A stretch of DNA of 64,000 nt from Sporosarcina thermotolerans (GTDB lineage Bacteria; Bacillota; Bacilli; Bacillales_A; Planococcaceae): NCBI RefSeq assembly GCF_030067815.1, contig NZ_CP125968.1, positions 787,501-851,500 on the forward strand, written 5' to 3'. Below, one piece after another: positions 16,813 through 25,409 of this stretch (the stretch's first letter is position 1; every line of letters begins with the position of its first letter). The position numbers and the translations under genes were made by a program. Under the pieces are notes generated by a model. That model had not been told where the DNA came from. It was given only the letters and a program-made list of their open reading frames with translations, and did not search any database.

Positions 16813-17649
16813 ATGCCTGTTTGGGATATTATAACTAATATGAGTCCAATTGAAATACTTAAAAATATAGTGGATGTGCTTCTCGTTTGGTACGTCTTCT
16901 ATAAATTGATCGCAATTATAAAAGGTACAAAAGCAGTACAGCTGCTAAAAGGGATTTTTGTCATCATCTTCGCGCGTATCCTGACCGAGTACCTTGAGTT
17001 GAACACATTTAAATGGATGCTGGATCAGGTGCTGATTTTCGGTTTCCTTGCGGTGATTATCATCTTCCAGCCGGAAGTGAGGCGTGCGTTGGAGCAGTTA
17101 GGGCGCGGCCGTCTTTTTGCGCGTTCAGCGATGCAGGAAGAGGAAGAGCGCGACCGCTTGATCGAAGCTTTCAGCAAGTCAGTGAGCTATATGGCGAAGC
17201 GGCGAATAGGGGCGCTCATCTCAATTGAGCGAGAAACAGGGTTAAGTGAGTATATTGAAACCGGAATCCAAATGAATTCAAATGTCAGCTCAGAATTGCT
17301 AATCAATATCTTTATCCCGAACACCCCATTGCATGATGGAGCTGTCATTTTGCAAAAAAATCGGATTGCTGCGGCCGGTTGTTATTTACCGCTTTCTGAA
17401 AATCCTTTTATCTCTAAAGAATTAGGGACTCGTCATAGGGCGGCTCTTGGAATTAGTGAAGTAACCGATGCCATCACGATTGTCGTTTCGGAGGAGACGG
17501 GTGGCATCAGCTTGACTGCAAATGGTGATATTAATCGGAATCTCTCGATGGAGGAATTCGAAAAGCAGTTGCGACAAATTTGGTTTGGAGAAGAGAACGA
17601 AACATCGCAAACTTCTTTCTGGAAATGGGGGAAACGGAAAAATGGATAA
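16813..17649 (+). CDS. cdaA: Membrane diadenylate cyclase CdaA
   Basis: Makes cyclic di-AMP from two ATP. Three N-terminal transmembrane helices (about 15-85) precede the DAC domain (about 95-255) with the catalytic DGAVIL and RHRAALGISE motifs. Segments VDVLLVWYVFYKLI and IIFQPEVRRALEQLGRGRLF match the CdaA type. ATG 16813 is preferred because AAGGTGGGG precedes it; the ATG at 16795 lacks a site. It overlaps cdaR by 8 bases. The operon cdaA-cdaR-glmM ties c-di-AMP to cell-wall precursor supply. Confidence 0.96.
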   Translation: MPVWDIITNMSPIEILKNIVDVLLVWYVFYKLIAIIKGTKAVQLLKGIFVIIFARILTEYLELNTFKWMLDQVLIFGFLAVIIIFQPEVRRALEQLGRGRLFARSAMQEEEERDRLIEAFSKSVSYMAKRRIGALISIERETGLSEYIETGIQMNSNVSSELLINIFIPNTPLHDGAVILQKNRIAAAGCYLPLSENPFISKELGTRHRAALGISEVTDAITIVVSEETGGISLTANGDINRNLSMEEFEKQLRQIWFGEENETSQTSFWKWGKRKNG

Positions 17650-18913
17650 GTTTATGGACCGCCCATGGTTTCTCCGGTTCACTGCATTGGCCCTCGCCAT
17701 TATCCTGTTCTTTTCCGTCAAAGCGGAAGATGAAAAAACGAATGGGTCGAGTATTGGCGAAGCCGTTGATATAATCAAAGGTGTTCCCCTTGAGGTGTAC
17801 TATGACGAAGAAAATTATGTGGTAACGGGAGCTCCTAAAACAGTGGATGTTACAATTAAGGGTCCTTCAAGCCTTGTCCAATCTGCAAAACTTCTAAGAG
17901 ACTTTACATTGAAAGTCGATTTAAGACCCGAGCTATTGGGCCGACACACATTAAAAATTCAAACGGAGAACCTTTCCGATAAGTTAGATGTAAAATTGGA
18001 ACCTGGAACAGTGGAAGTACTTTACGAAGAAAAAATTACTCAAACGTTCAGAGTTGATCCAGAGTTGAATGAACGTTTGCTTGCGGAAGATTTTAATGTC
18101 GTCAAAATGGAAGTTGAACCGGCCAGAATTGAAGTTACAGGGGCTAAAAGCGTTATTGAGGCAATCAGTTTTGTTAAAGTTTCCGCAACGGGAGATAAAG
18201 GTATTAACAAATCCTTTAATCAAAAAGCCCGGGTTCGTGTCCTTGACCGGGATCTAAATAAATTAGATGTAAAAATCGTCCCTGAAGAAGTAACGGTAAA
18301 AGTGGAAATCGAAGAGTACAATACCGAGGTACCAATTGTTTTACGACAAAGGGGTATTGCGGGTGAAGATGTAACAATCGATTCCATCTATACCGATGCG
18401 AAAACGATTAGGCTTCATGGGCCTAAAAAGGTATTGGATTCCATTAAAGAAATTGTTGTGGATGTGGATATCTCCAAAATAAAAGAATCCGGATCGTTGG
18501 AATTGAATGTGCAAAAGCCAAAAGGCGTTTCGCAAATTTCTTTAGATAAAATAAGAGTGAACATCACAGCTACAGTAAAAAGCGTTGAGGATCCCCCTGA
18601 AGTTTCGATGGATCCAGCTGATGTGGAAAATGTAACAAAGGAATTTAAAGATATTCCGGTAGATGTAAGAGGGTTAGATAGTCGATTCAAAAGTGTTTTT
18701 CGTGAACCGGAAAACGGAATGGTCGACTTAACAGTAACAGCAAAACCAGATGTGATTAACGCACTAAGTATCGCTAATTTCAAAGTAAGTGTTGATGCTT
18801 CCAAAACGGATAGTGAGGGTGAGTATATCTATCCGTTGATTGTGGAAGCACCGGAAAATATAGCATGGAAGCTTTCGGAAGATGAAGTAACGATGGAAGT
18901 AAAGCTTGCTTGA
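17642..18913 (+). CDS. cdaR: CdaA regulator CdaR (YbbR-domain protein)
   Basis: 423 residues: one N-terminal membrane anchor (WFLRFTALALAIILFFSV) followed by four extracytoplasmic YbbR repeats, each with a V-V-V-beta pattern such as PKTVDVTIKGPSSLVQSAK, PARIEVTGAKSVIEAISFVKV and AKTIRLHGPKKVLDSIKEIVVDVDIS. It binds and modulates CdaA at the membrane. The start at 17642 lies inside the last codons of cdaA, implying coupling. glmM follows 43 bases later. Confidence 0.95.
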   Translation: MDKFMDRPWFLRFTALALAIILFFSVKAEDEKTNGSSIGEAVDIIKGVPLEVYYDEENYVVTGAPKTVDVTIKGPSSLVQSAKLLRDFTLKVDLRPELLGRHTLKIQTENLSDKLDVKLEPGTVEVLYEEKITQTFRVDPELNERLLAEDFNVVKMEVEPARIEVTGAKSVIEAISFVKVSATGDKGINKSFNQKARVRVLDRDLNKLDVKIVPEEVTVKVEIEEYNTEVPIVLRQRGIAGEDVTIDSIYTDAKTIRLHGPKKVLDSIKEIVVDVDISKIKESGSLELNVQKPKGVSQISLDKIRVNITATVKSVEDPPEVSMDPADVENVTKEFKDIPVDVRGLDSRFKSVFREPENGMVDLTVTAKPDVINALSIANFKVSVDASKTDSEGEYIYPLIVEAPENIAWKLSEDEVTMEVKLA

Positions 18914-18956
18914 CGATGAAGAAGCTGTTATACATCATTGAAAGGGAGTATGAATA

Positions 18957-20310
18957 ATGACAAAGTATTTCGGGACGGATGGCGTCCGTGGGATTGCAAA
19001 TAAAGAACTAACGCCTGAGCTGGCTTTTAAACTAGGAAGAATCGGTGGCTATGTGTTAACGAAGGATGCTCAGGAGCCATCCCAAGTGCTTGTTGGCCGG
19101 GATACCCGCATATCAGGTCATATGTTGGAGAACGCATTGATTGCCGGGCTTTTATCAGTGGGAATTGAAGTAATGAGACTTGGTGTAATCAGTACACCAG
19201 GTGTTGCATATTTAACCCGAGCAATGAATGCTGAGGCGGGTGTCATGATTTCAGCATCCCATAATCCAGTTGAGGATAACGGCATTAAGTTCTTCGGTGC
19301 AGATGGATTTAAGCTAACGGACGAGCAGGAAGAAGAGATTGAAACGCTGTTGAATGCAGATGGAGATCATTTACCACGTCCGATTGGTGGGGAAGTGGGA
19401 ACGGTAACGGATTACTTTGAAGGTGGACATAAATATATCCAATACTTGAAGCAGACAGTTGACGAGGAATTCACTGACCTTCATGTAGCTTTGGATTGTG
19501 CACACGGCGCAACTTCTTCATTGGCAACACATTTGTTTGCAGACTTGGATGCAGATTTGACGACGATGGGCGCATCTCCAAACGGATTGAACATTAATGA
19601 CGGTGTAGGCTCGACACATCCAGAAGTTCTTAGTCAACTCGTGGTCGAAAAAAGGGGCGGACATTGGACTTGCTTTTGATGGTGATGGTGACCGTCTCAT
19701 CGCAGTCGATGAATTGGGACGAATTGTCGATGGAGATCAGATCATGTTCATCATAGGGCGTCATCTTCACTCAAAAGGACGGCTAAAGTCAGATACAATT
19801 GTCTCTACAATTATGAGTAACCTTGGTTTCTACAAGGCGTTGGAACAGAACGGTATGATGAGTGTCAAAGCTGCTGTAGGTGACCGATACGTTGTAGAAG
19901 AAATGAAAAAAGGCAGTTACAATCTTGGAGGGGAACAATCAGGACATATCATCCTTCTCGATTACAATACAACTGGCGATGGCCTGTTGACTGCCTTGCA
20001 ACTTGTCAACATCATGAAGAGGACAGGCAAGAAGCTGTCGGAACTTGCTAGCGGAATGACAATTTATCCTCAGGAACTCGTGAATGTTCGTGTAACGGAT
20101 AAAAACAAAGTCACTGAAAATGCCCGCGTTGCAGCAATTATCAAGGAAGTTGAAGAGAAGATGGCTGGGAATGGTAGGGTACTTGTCCGTCCATCTGGAA
20201 CAGAGCCTCTCGTCCGAGTAATGGTTGAAGCACCGGATCATGATGCATGTGAACGGTATGTAAACGAAATTGCACAAGTCGTGCGTGAAGAAATGGGAAT
20301 AGAAGAGTGA
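18957..20310 (+). CDS. glmM: Phosphoglucosamine mutase GlmM (frameshift)
   Basis: Converts glucosamine-6-P to glucosamine-1-P for UDP-GlcNAc synthesis. The N-terminus [12 protein letters not shown], phosphoserine loop [15 protein letters not shown] (Ser about 100), metal loop DGDGDR (about 240-245), and C-terminal phosphate loop [12 protein letters not shown] are present. The frame breaks at 19648-19653, where six A are found. Five would read [18 protein letters not shown], so one A is probably inserted. Since glmM is essential for wall synthesis, a true mutation is unlikely. Confidence 0.94.
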
Positions 20311-20321
20311 CGGAAATTTTA

Positions 20322-20355
20322 GGGACTTCTCGAAAGAGAGTTCCTATTTTTTTTT
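20322..20355 (+). terminator. Terminator after glmM
   Basis: GGGACTTCTC-GAAA-GAGAGTTCC stem followed by nine or more T. Confidence 0.8.
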
Positions 20356-20370
20356 GGAATAAATAATATG

Positions 20371-20402
20371 AAAAAAATCGCATCCTAATTCGGATGCGAT
20401 TA
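20371..20402 (-). terminator. Terminator of the pst operon
   Basis: On the minus strand, AATCGCATCCGAATTAGGATGCGATT-type stem followed by a T run, just beyond pstA and back-to-back with the glmM terminator. Confidence 0.85.
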
Positions 20403-20411
20403 AATGCTTAT

Positions 20412-21296
20412 TTAAAATACACGCTGGAATTTGTTTCGAATGATGATCGCTGTTGAATTCAAGATGAATAGTGCCACAAGCAGAACGATAATTGTAGCGG
20501 CTGCCAAATTCGCGTACTCTGCAACTAATGAAGCGTCTAACGTCCAGTAATAGATTTGAACCGGTAACACTGTAAAACGGTCCATAATGCCGCCTGGGAA
20601 CGGGATAAGCAATGCAGGAATGCCGATGACGACGAGCGGCGCCGTTTCACCGATTGCACGGGAAAGGGCAAGAATCGCACCCGTCAAAATTCCTGGAAGG
20701 GATGCCGGCAGTATGACCCGCTGGATCGTCTGCCATTTCGTCGCACCAAGTCCGTAAGCAGCTTCACTTAAAAAGAAGGGGATGGATCGGATTGCTTCCT
20801 GGCTCGCAACAATCACGATTGGCAATATCAATAAGGACATCGCCAAGCCACCAGCAAGGACAACGTTTCCAAGGTTCATTGCCCGTACAAATACAGTCAT
20901 TCCAAGGATTCCATAAACGATAGAAGGAACGCCCGCTAAATTGGAGATATTTGTTTGAATGAAATCAAGTACGCGGCCTTTCTTTGCGTACATTTCCAAG
21001 TATATCGCCGTACCAACACCTAAAAACATCGTAACAGGGGCGACAACAAGCATAAGCCAGAACGTTCCGAGAATCGCTCCCATAATGCCCGCGCGCTCCG
21101 GTTGGGTCGATAATTTACCAGTTAGGAAATCGAAGTTAATGAAACCAATGCCATCAGCTACGACTTTGGACAGTAAAACGACAAGAAAGAACAGTCCGAA
21201 GAAGGCGGCCAGCATGAAAATGGACTTCGAGAATTTATTCAAGAACAAACGGAACTTAGTCCGTCGGATATGTTGTTTTTCGCTTAAGTGTTTCAT
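20412..21296 (-). CDS. pstA: Phosphate ABC transporter permease PstA
   Basis: Inner-membrane permease of the high-affinity phosphate importer. 294 residues, six transmembrane segments. It has NLAGVPSIVYGILGMTVFV, the EAA-loop-type AYGLGATKWQTIQRVILPASLPGILTGAILALSRAIGETAPL, and the C-terminal VQIYYWTLDAS. ATG directly follows the pstC stop (no intergenic base). Last gene of the pst cluster; no phoU follows. Confidence 0.95.
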   Translation of the reverse strand: MKHLSEKQHIRRTKFRLFLNKFSKSIFMLAAFFGLFFLVVLLSKVVADGIGFINFDFLTGKLSTQPERAGIMGAILGTFWLMLVVAPVTMFLGVGTAIYLEMYAKKGRVLDFIQTNISNLAGVPSIVYGILGMTVFVRAMNLGNVVLAGGLAMSLLILPIVIVASQEAIRSIPFFLSEAAYGLGATKWQTIQRVILPASLPGILTGAILALSRAIGETAPLVVIGIPALLIPFPGGIMDRFTVLPVQIYYWTLDASLVAEYANLAAATIIVLLVALFILNSTAIIIRNKFQRVF

Positions 21297-22250
21297 TTAG
21301 TATTCCTCCCTGAATCTCTTAGAAACTGCTCTTGCAAGAAGGTTCATAATGAGTGTGAAAACGAATAGGGTCATAGCCACTGCATACAGGCTATAATAGA
21401 CAGTCGTACCGGTAGCGGCATCCCCGCCCGTCACTTCAACGATATAAGCGGTCATCGTCTGCATTGATTGTGTAATGTCGAACGTGAAATTTTTCGTACT
21501 ACCACTTGCGATTGTCACAATCATCGTTTCCCCGATGGCGCGTGAAATGCCAAGAACGAAAGAAGCGATGATACCGGATAAAGCAGCGGGTATGACGACT
21601 TTGCGTGTCACTTCAAGCTTTGTAGCGCCTAATCCAGATGCACCTTCACGCATGGCAGTTGGAACGGAGCTCATCGCGTCTTCTGATAAGGAGGCAATCA
21701 TCGGAATGATCATGACACCCATGACTAAACCAGGGCTAAGGATATTCGTCGCTTGTAGACTTGGGATAAACTCACGTAATAAAGGTGTCACAAATGTAAA
21801 AGCAAAGAAACCGTAGACAATTGTTGGGACGCCGGCAAGTAGCTCAAGAATCGGCTTAACAACTTTACGTACTTTCGGAGATGCGTATTCACTCAAGTAA
21901 ATAGCGGCCATCAAGCCGATTGGTGCAGCAACTAAAAGCGCAATCAAAGAAGAAGTGACAGTTCCCATTAAGAGAGGAAGCACCCCGAATTCTGGGTTTT
22001 GGCTAAGTGGCTTCAATACGGTGCCCGTAAAGAAGTCGAGGAATGGCACCCGTTTGAAAAACTCCACCGTTTCGGATAACAGTGTCCATATGATGCCGAT
22101 AGTCGTCAGGACAGAAATTGAGGCGATGAGTGAGAGAAAAATAGGTATTGCTTTTTCAACTTTCCTTCTAATTGAATTGCCGCGTTGGTTTTGGTCGATC
22201 ATTTCACGGATATTCACTTTATCCTTCTTTGTCATTCCTTGGTTTATCAT
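21297..22250 (-). CDS. pstC: Phosphate ABC transporter permease PstC
   Basis: 318 residues, six transmembrane segments. It has LLAGVPTIVYGFFAFTFVTPLL and the EAA loop REGASGLGATKLEVTRKVVIPAALSGIIASFVLGISRAIGETMIV. The start at 22250 is chosen because GGAAGGAG precedes it by 8 bases; longer upstream reading runs back toward the repeat element. Separated from pstS by ~190 bases holding dispersed element copy C, so pstCA may be expressed at a different level than pstS. Confidence 0.95.
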   Translation of the reverse strand: MINQGMTKKDKVNIREMIDQNQRGNSIRRKVEKAIPIFLSLIASISVLTTIGIIWTLLSETVEFFKRVPFLDFFTGTVLKPLSQNPEFGVLPLLMGTVTSSLIALLVAAPIGLMAAIYLSEYASPKVRKVVKPILELLAGVPTIVYGFFAFTFVTPLLREFIPSLQATNILSPGLVMGVMIIPMIASLSEDAMSSVPTAMREGASGLGATKLEVTRKVVIPAALSGIIASFVLGISRAIGETMIVTIASGSTKNFTFDITQSMQTMTAYIVEVTGGDAATGTTVYYSLYAVAMTLFVFTLIMNLLARAVSKRFREEY

Positions 22251-22325
22251 AAGTGAAACTCCTTCCAGTAAGGTACAAGAGGATGAGAGCTTCTGACAGC
22301 TCTCATCCAGTTGACTTATTCCGTA

Positions 22326-22440
22326 TAGACTCCAGCGCCTAAGGGCTCGGGTCATAAGCCATTTTGGCTATGAGGCAAAAACCGCCTCTTCGCCAAACTG
22401 TCTTATGCCTGTCGCCCCTGAACATGCGCTTGCGCTTTTG
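22326..22440. repeat. Dispersed ~110-bp inverted element, copy C
   Basis: Best-preserved copy: CCAGCGCC, GGGCTCGGGTCATAAGCC on the left; GTCTTATGCCTGTCGCCCCTG and TGCGCTTGCGCTTTT on the right. It lies inside the pst operon between pstS and pstC, where its stem could attenuate read-through or stabilise the pstS message. Confidence 0.88.
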
Positions 22441-22443
22441 TTA

Positions 22444-23415
22444 TTATAGGCCTTCCAAGAAGCTGATGTTTTCTTTAACTTCAGTTTCAGGAATTGGGGC
22501 AAAGCCAGTTTCCCCAGCAAATTTATTAATATTGTTCATGACGTAGATTGCAAAGTCTTTAACTTGTGGTTTTTCTTTCGCGTGGTTCACATTCAAGTAT
22601 GTGAAGACTGGGCGAGTGAAGTCCGCATAAGCGCCATCTTCAGAAATTGTATCCAGTGCTGGTTCAACTGCACCGTTACCAAAGTCAACAGCAACTGCAT
22701 TCAACTTGTCTGTGTTGTTGACGTAGTAACCGAATCCGAAGAATGCAATACCGTTCTTGTCTTCAGAAACAAGGTTTACAAGAGTTGAATATTCTTGTTG
22801 CAAGTTAACTGAGCTATCCATATCTTGCTTATCTAGAATTTTTTCATAGAAAAATTCATATGTTCCGTGGTTTTCATTCGGTCCCATAGCTTTGATCTTT
22901 TCATTTGGCCAATCAGGATTGATGTCTGACCAATTTTCGACTGTGCTATCTGCAAGGAAAATGCTAATCAATTCTTCAGGTGTCATTTCAGCTGCCCAAT
23001 CGTTGTCTTTATTGATAACGAATGTAAGTCCGTCCAAAGCGACTTTCAATTCTTTTACTTCAATACCAAGCTTTTCTGCGTCAGCTGCTTCTTCATCTTT
23101 AATATTACGGGATGCATCGTTAAAGTCCGTTCCGTTTTCAACGAGGAATTTCTTGAAACCTGCGCTTGTTCCAGCACGGCTTACTTCTACGGATACGTTC
23201 TCTTGTTCGTTAATCATATATTCTTCAGCAAGACGAGCCATAAGCGGGTACACTGTTCCGGAACCGTCGATTGCGACGCTACCTTCCAGTTTTACGTCTT
23301 TCGCAGATGCATTATTTTTTTCCGATTTTGCGGAATCGCCATCTTCACCACATGCCGCAAGAACTACCGCAAACGCAGCCATGATCATGAATAAAAGAAA
23401 CTTATTGAACTTCAT
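22444..23415 (-). CDS. pstS: Phosphate-binding lipoprotein PstS
   Basis: Captures phosphate outside the membrane for PstCAB. A lipoprotein signal with lipobox VLAACG (Cys about 19), then IDGSGTVYPLMARLAEEY, VSRAGTSAGFKKFL and DASRNIKDEEA, which form the phosphate cleft; total 323 residues. The start at ATG 23415 has GGGGAGG upstream. A four-unit Pho box lies in front, so induction by phosphate starvation is expected. Confidence 0.95.
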   Translation of the reverse strand: MKFNKFLLFMIMAAFAVVLAACGEDGDSAKSEKNNASAKDVKLEGSVAIDGSGTVYPLMARLAEEYMINEQENVSVEVSRAGTSAGFKKFLVENGTDFNDASRNIKDEEAADAEKLGIEVKELKVALDGLTFVINKDNDWAAEMTPEELISIFLADSTVENWSDINPDWPNEKIKAMGPNENHGTYEFFYEKILDKQDMDSSVNLQQEYSTLVNLVSEDKNGIAFFGFGYYVNNTDKLNAVAVDFGNGAVEPALDTISEDGAYADFTRPVFTYLNVNHAKEKPQVKDFAIYVMNNINKFAGETGFAPIPETEVKENISFLEGL

Positions 23416-23495
23416 TGATAAATCCTCCCCTGAGTTATGTTCTAATGTAAATGAAGGAATCAATCTCCCTCACAACTATTATCTTAAAGGATGAT

Positions 23496-23534
23496 TGTTA
23501 AGAGGGTATTGCTAAAATGTAAAGGTATTGTAAA
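23496..23534 (-). promoter_or_regulatory. Pho box (PhoP operator) of pstS
   Basis: Minus strand: TTTACA-N5-TTTACA-N5-GCAATA-N5-TTAACA, four hexamers exactly 11 bp apart (plus-strand positions 23496, 23507, 23518, 23529). This matches the PhoP consensus TT(A/C/T)A(C/T)A repeated every 11 bp. Confidence 0.88.
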
Positions 23535-23554
23535 TTGGATGTTTACGAATAAAT

Positions 23555-23582
23555 AAAAAACCCGCTTATAATAAGCGGGTTC
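23555..23582 (-). terminator. Terminator after pstB
   Basis: On the minus strand AACCCGCTTATTATAAGCGGGTT then T-rich. It separates pstB from the pstS promoter. Confidence 0.85.
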
Positions 23583-23587
23583 ATCAT

Positions 23588-24404
23588 TCATCCAAATCGA
23601 CCATTAATATAGTCGTCCGTCAACTTATCTGATGGGGTGTTGAAGATTGTTGTTGTCCGGTCTTCCTCAATCACTTCACCGTTAAGGAAAAAAGCAGTGC
23701 GATCGGAGATACAGCAGCTTGCTGCATATTATGTGTAACGATTGCGATTGTCACATCGTTTTTAATGTCGTGAATCAATTCTTCGATCTTATGAGTAGAA
23801 ACTGGGTCAAGTGCGGAAGTCGGTTCGTCCATCAAGATCACTTCCGGATCGATTGCGAGGCATCGGGCGATACATAACCGTTGTTGCTGTCCGCCTGAAA
23901 GGCCGTACGCACTTTTATGGAGACGATCTTTGACTTCATCCCATAGGCGGATTTCTTCAAGCTTTCTTCCACAATCATATCGAGTGTAGCTTTGTTGCGA
24001 ATGCCGTGTACTCGCGGCCCGAATGCGATGTTTTCATAAATCGATTTCGGGAATGGATTCGGCTTCTGGAACACCATGCCGACTTTGGAACGTAGAATTT
24101 CAACAGGCATCGCGTTACCTAAAATATTATTCCCTTTGAAAGTGACGTTGCCTGAGATGGTGACGTCCGTTGCTGTTTCGACCATTCGATTCAACGTTTT
24201 AAGAAATGTTGATTTCCCACAACCAGATGGGCCGATTATCGCAGTCACTTCGCGTTCATTTATGTCCAACTCAATATTTTTCAAGGCATGTGAGGTGCCG
24301 TACCATAGATTTAAACCGTTCGTTTCATAGATCGGCTTTACCCAGTTTTCGTTCCTGACGACTGATAATGTTTTTTCTTTTCTTCGTTCATGCAATAAAG
24401 TCAT
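23588..24404 (-). CDS. pstB: Phosphate ABC transporter ATPase PstB (two frameshifts)
   Basis: ATPase of the phosphate importer. It has [17 protein letters not shown], Walker [18 protein letters not shown], the Q-loop [13 protein letters not shown], then (after repair) [37 protein letters not shown] and [26 protein letters not shown]. Two one-base losses break it. One is near 23945 (CTT reduced to CT before ATGGGATGAAGTC), the other near 23716 (GCTCGT reduced to GCTGT). The full frame ends at 23588 (GRFG stop). Unusually pstB is the first gene, ahead of pstS, with its own Pho box and terminator. Confidence 0.93.
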
Positions 24405-24454
24405 TTGATATCCTCCTATTGGATTGAGACTTTAGTTAAAGTATAGGGAAAGAA

Positions 24455-24493
24455 TGTTGAGGGGATATGAAGGGAATGTAAAGGATTTGTAAA
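24455..24493 (-). promoter_or_regulatory. Pho box (PhoP operator) of pstB
   Basis: Minus strand: TTTACA-N5-TTTACA-N5-TTCATA-N5-TCAACA, four hexamers exactly 11 bp apart (plus-strand positions 24455, 24466, 24477, 24488). Confidence 0.85.
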
Positions 24494-24558
24494 TTAGGGG
24501 TTTTGGATAAATGCTTATGTAAAGACACATAAAGTATTGAACTTGCGCATAAGTCCGT

Positions 24559-24690
24559 TTATGCGTGATTATGGCGGATTATGAGCTATTTTGTGGGTTT
24601 ATGAGTTATTAGGGCCGTTTATGCGTGATTATAGTAATTTATGAGTTATTTGAAGGATTAATGTGATTTTGTCTGCATTTGTGATTGTGA
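24559..24690. repeat. 20-bp-period array (core TTATGNGTKATT)
   Basis: Cores TTATGCGTGATT, TTATGAGCTATT, TTATGAGTTATT, TTATGCGTGATT, TTATGAGTTATT begin at 24559, 24579, 24599, 24619 and 24639, exactly 20 bp apart. Degenerate units follow at 24659 and 24679. The 8-base spacers differ. No coding frame crosses it (20 is not a multiple of 3). Confidence 0.8.
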
Positions 24691-24738
24691 ACACTGAATT
24701 CGGCGGGATTTGCTTGATTATTAGACTGGATTAGTGTG

Positions 24739-24822
24739 AGTCGGTGATAAAGCGCCGAGAGTCGGTGGTAAAGCGTTGAGAGTCGGTGATAACACGCCGG
24801 GAGTCGGTGATAAGCTTCTTAC
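24739..24822. repeat. 21-bp-period array (core AGTCGGTGRTAA)
   Basis: Four cores start at 24739, 24760, 24781 and 24802, exactly 21 bp apart, each followed by about 9 variable bases. The same core recurs in the array at 28806. It lies just beyond the 20-bp array, in the 458-base spacer between pstB and the YtoQ gene. Confidence 0.88.
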
Positions 24823-24829
24823 AGCAATT

Positions 24830-24860
24830 TAAAAAAGCTATCCACGTCCGGATAGCTTTC
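24830..24860 (-). terminator. Terminator after the YtoQ gene
   Basis: Minus strand GAAAGCTATCC / GGATAGCTTTTTT stem with T run. Confidence 0.88.
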
Positions 24861-24863
24861 ATT

Positions 24864-25304
24864 TCATTCGAAAAGATACTTTAAAGCCTTCACCGCTTGG
24901 TCGACGTTTTCAACTGTGGCGTGTGCTTTGCGGGATAGTTCCTTTAATGGGTGATGATGCTGCACGGAACGGATGAGGATGAGTGGCTTACCGTAGGCCA
25001 CTGCTGCGCTTGCGTCCATTGCCGTGTTCCACTGTTTATATTGTTCCCCGAAAAGGGCGATGACGAGATCAGCTTTCTTCATTAAAATTTCAGTACGCAA
25101 ATTATTGAAGTTTGAAGCGGCGGCGTCTTTGAAGATGGCGTCTGGCTGCTTGCCCAATATTTCTTCTCCGATATTGTCAGAACGGTCGTGGTCTTCCATC
25201 GGACCGACGAAATCGATTGGCAACTTCAAAGCCGCCGCCTTATGCTTTACCTCTTCACGCCACGAAGTATGGATTTCGCCAGCAAGATATACAGTCAATC
25301 TCAT
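24864..25304 (-). CDS. ytoQ: YtoQ-family protein
   Basis: 147 residues. N-terminal LTVYLAGEIHTSWREEV, then DRSDNIGEEILG and the central LRTEILMKKADLVIALFGEQYKQWNTAMDASAAVAYGKPLILI, which resembles a nucleoside 2-deoxyribosyltransferase-like fold (Rossmann-type with a late glutamate/asparagine pair). The biochemical activity of YtoQ is not established. The start at 25304 has GAGGAGG upstream. Single gene with its own terminator. Confidence 0.85.
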   Translation of the reverse strand: MRLTVYLAGEIHTSWREEVKHKAAALKLPIDFVGPMEDHDRSDNIGEEILGKQPDAIFKDAAASNFNNLRTEILMKKADLVIALFGEQYKQWNTAMDASAAVAYGKPLILIRSVQHHHPLKELSRKAHATVENVDQAVKALKYLFE

Positions 25305-25409
25305 AAAAAAATCCCTCCTCAATATGTTAGCTCCATTATAGCATTCATTCCCAAATAAGATTGCCCGCCGCCGTTTGAAAGTTTAGAATAAAGGAAAGGG
25401 GGAGTCTTT

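Noticed and set aside
24739..24822. CRISPR-like array
   Set aside because: Core of 12 bases with 9-base spacers is far below CRISPR dimensions, cores vary, and no cas gene is present in the window.
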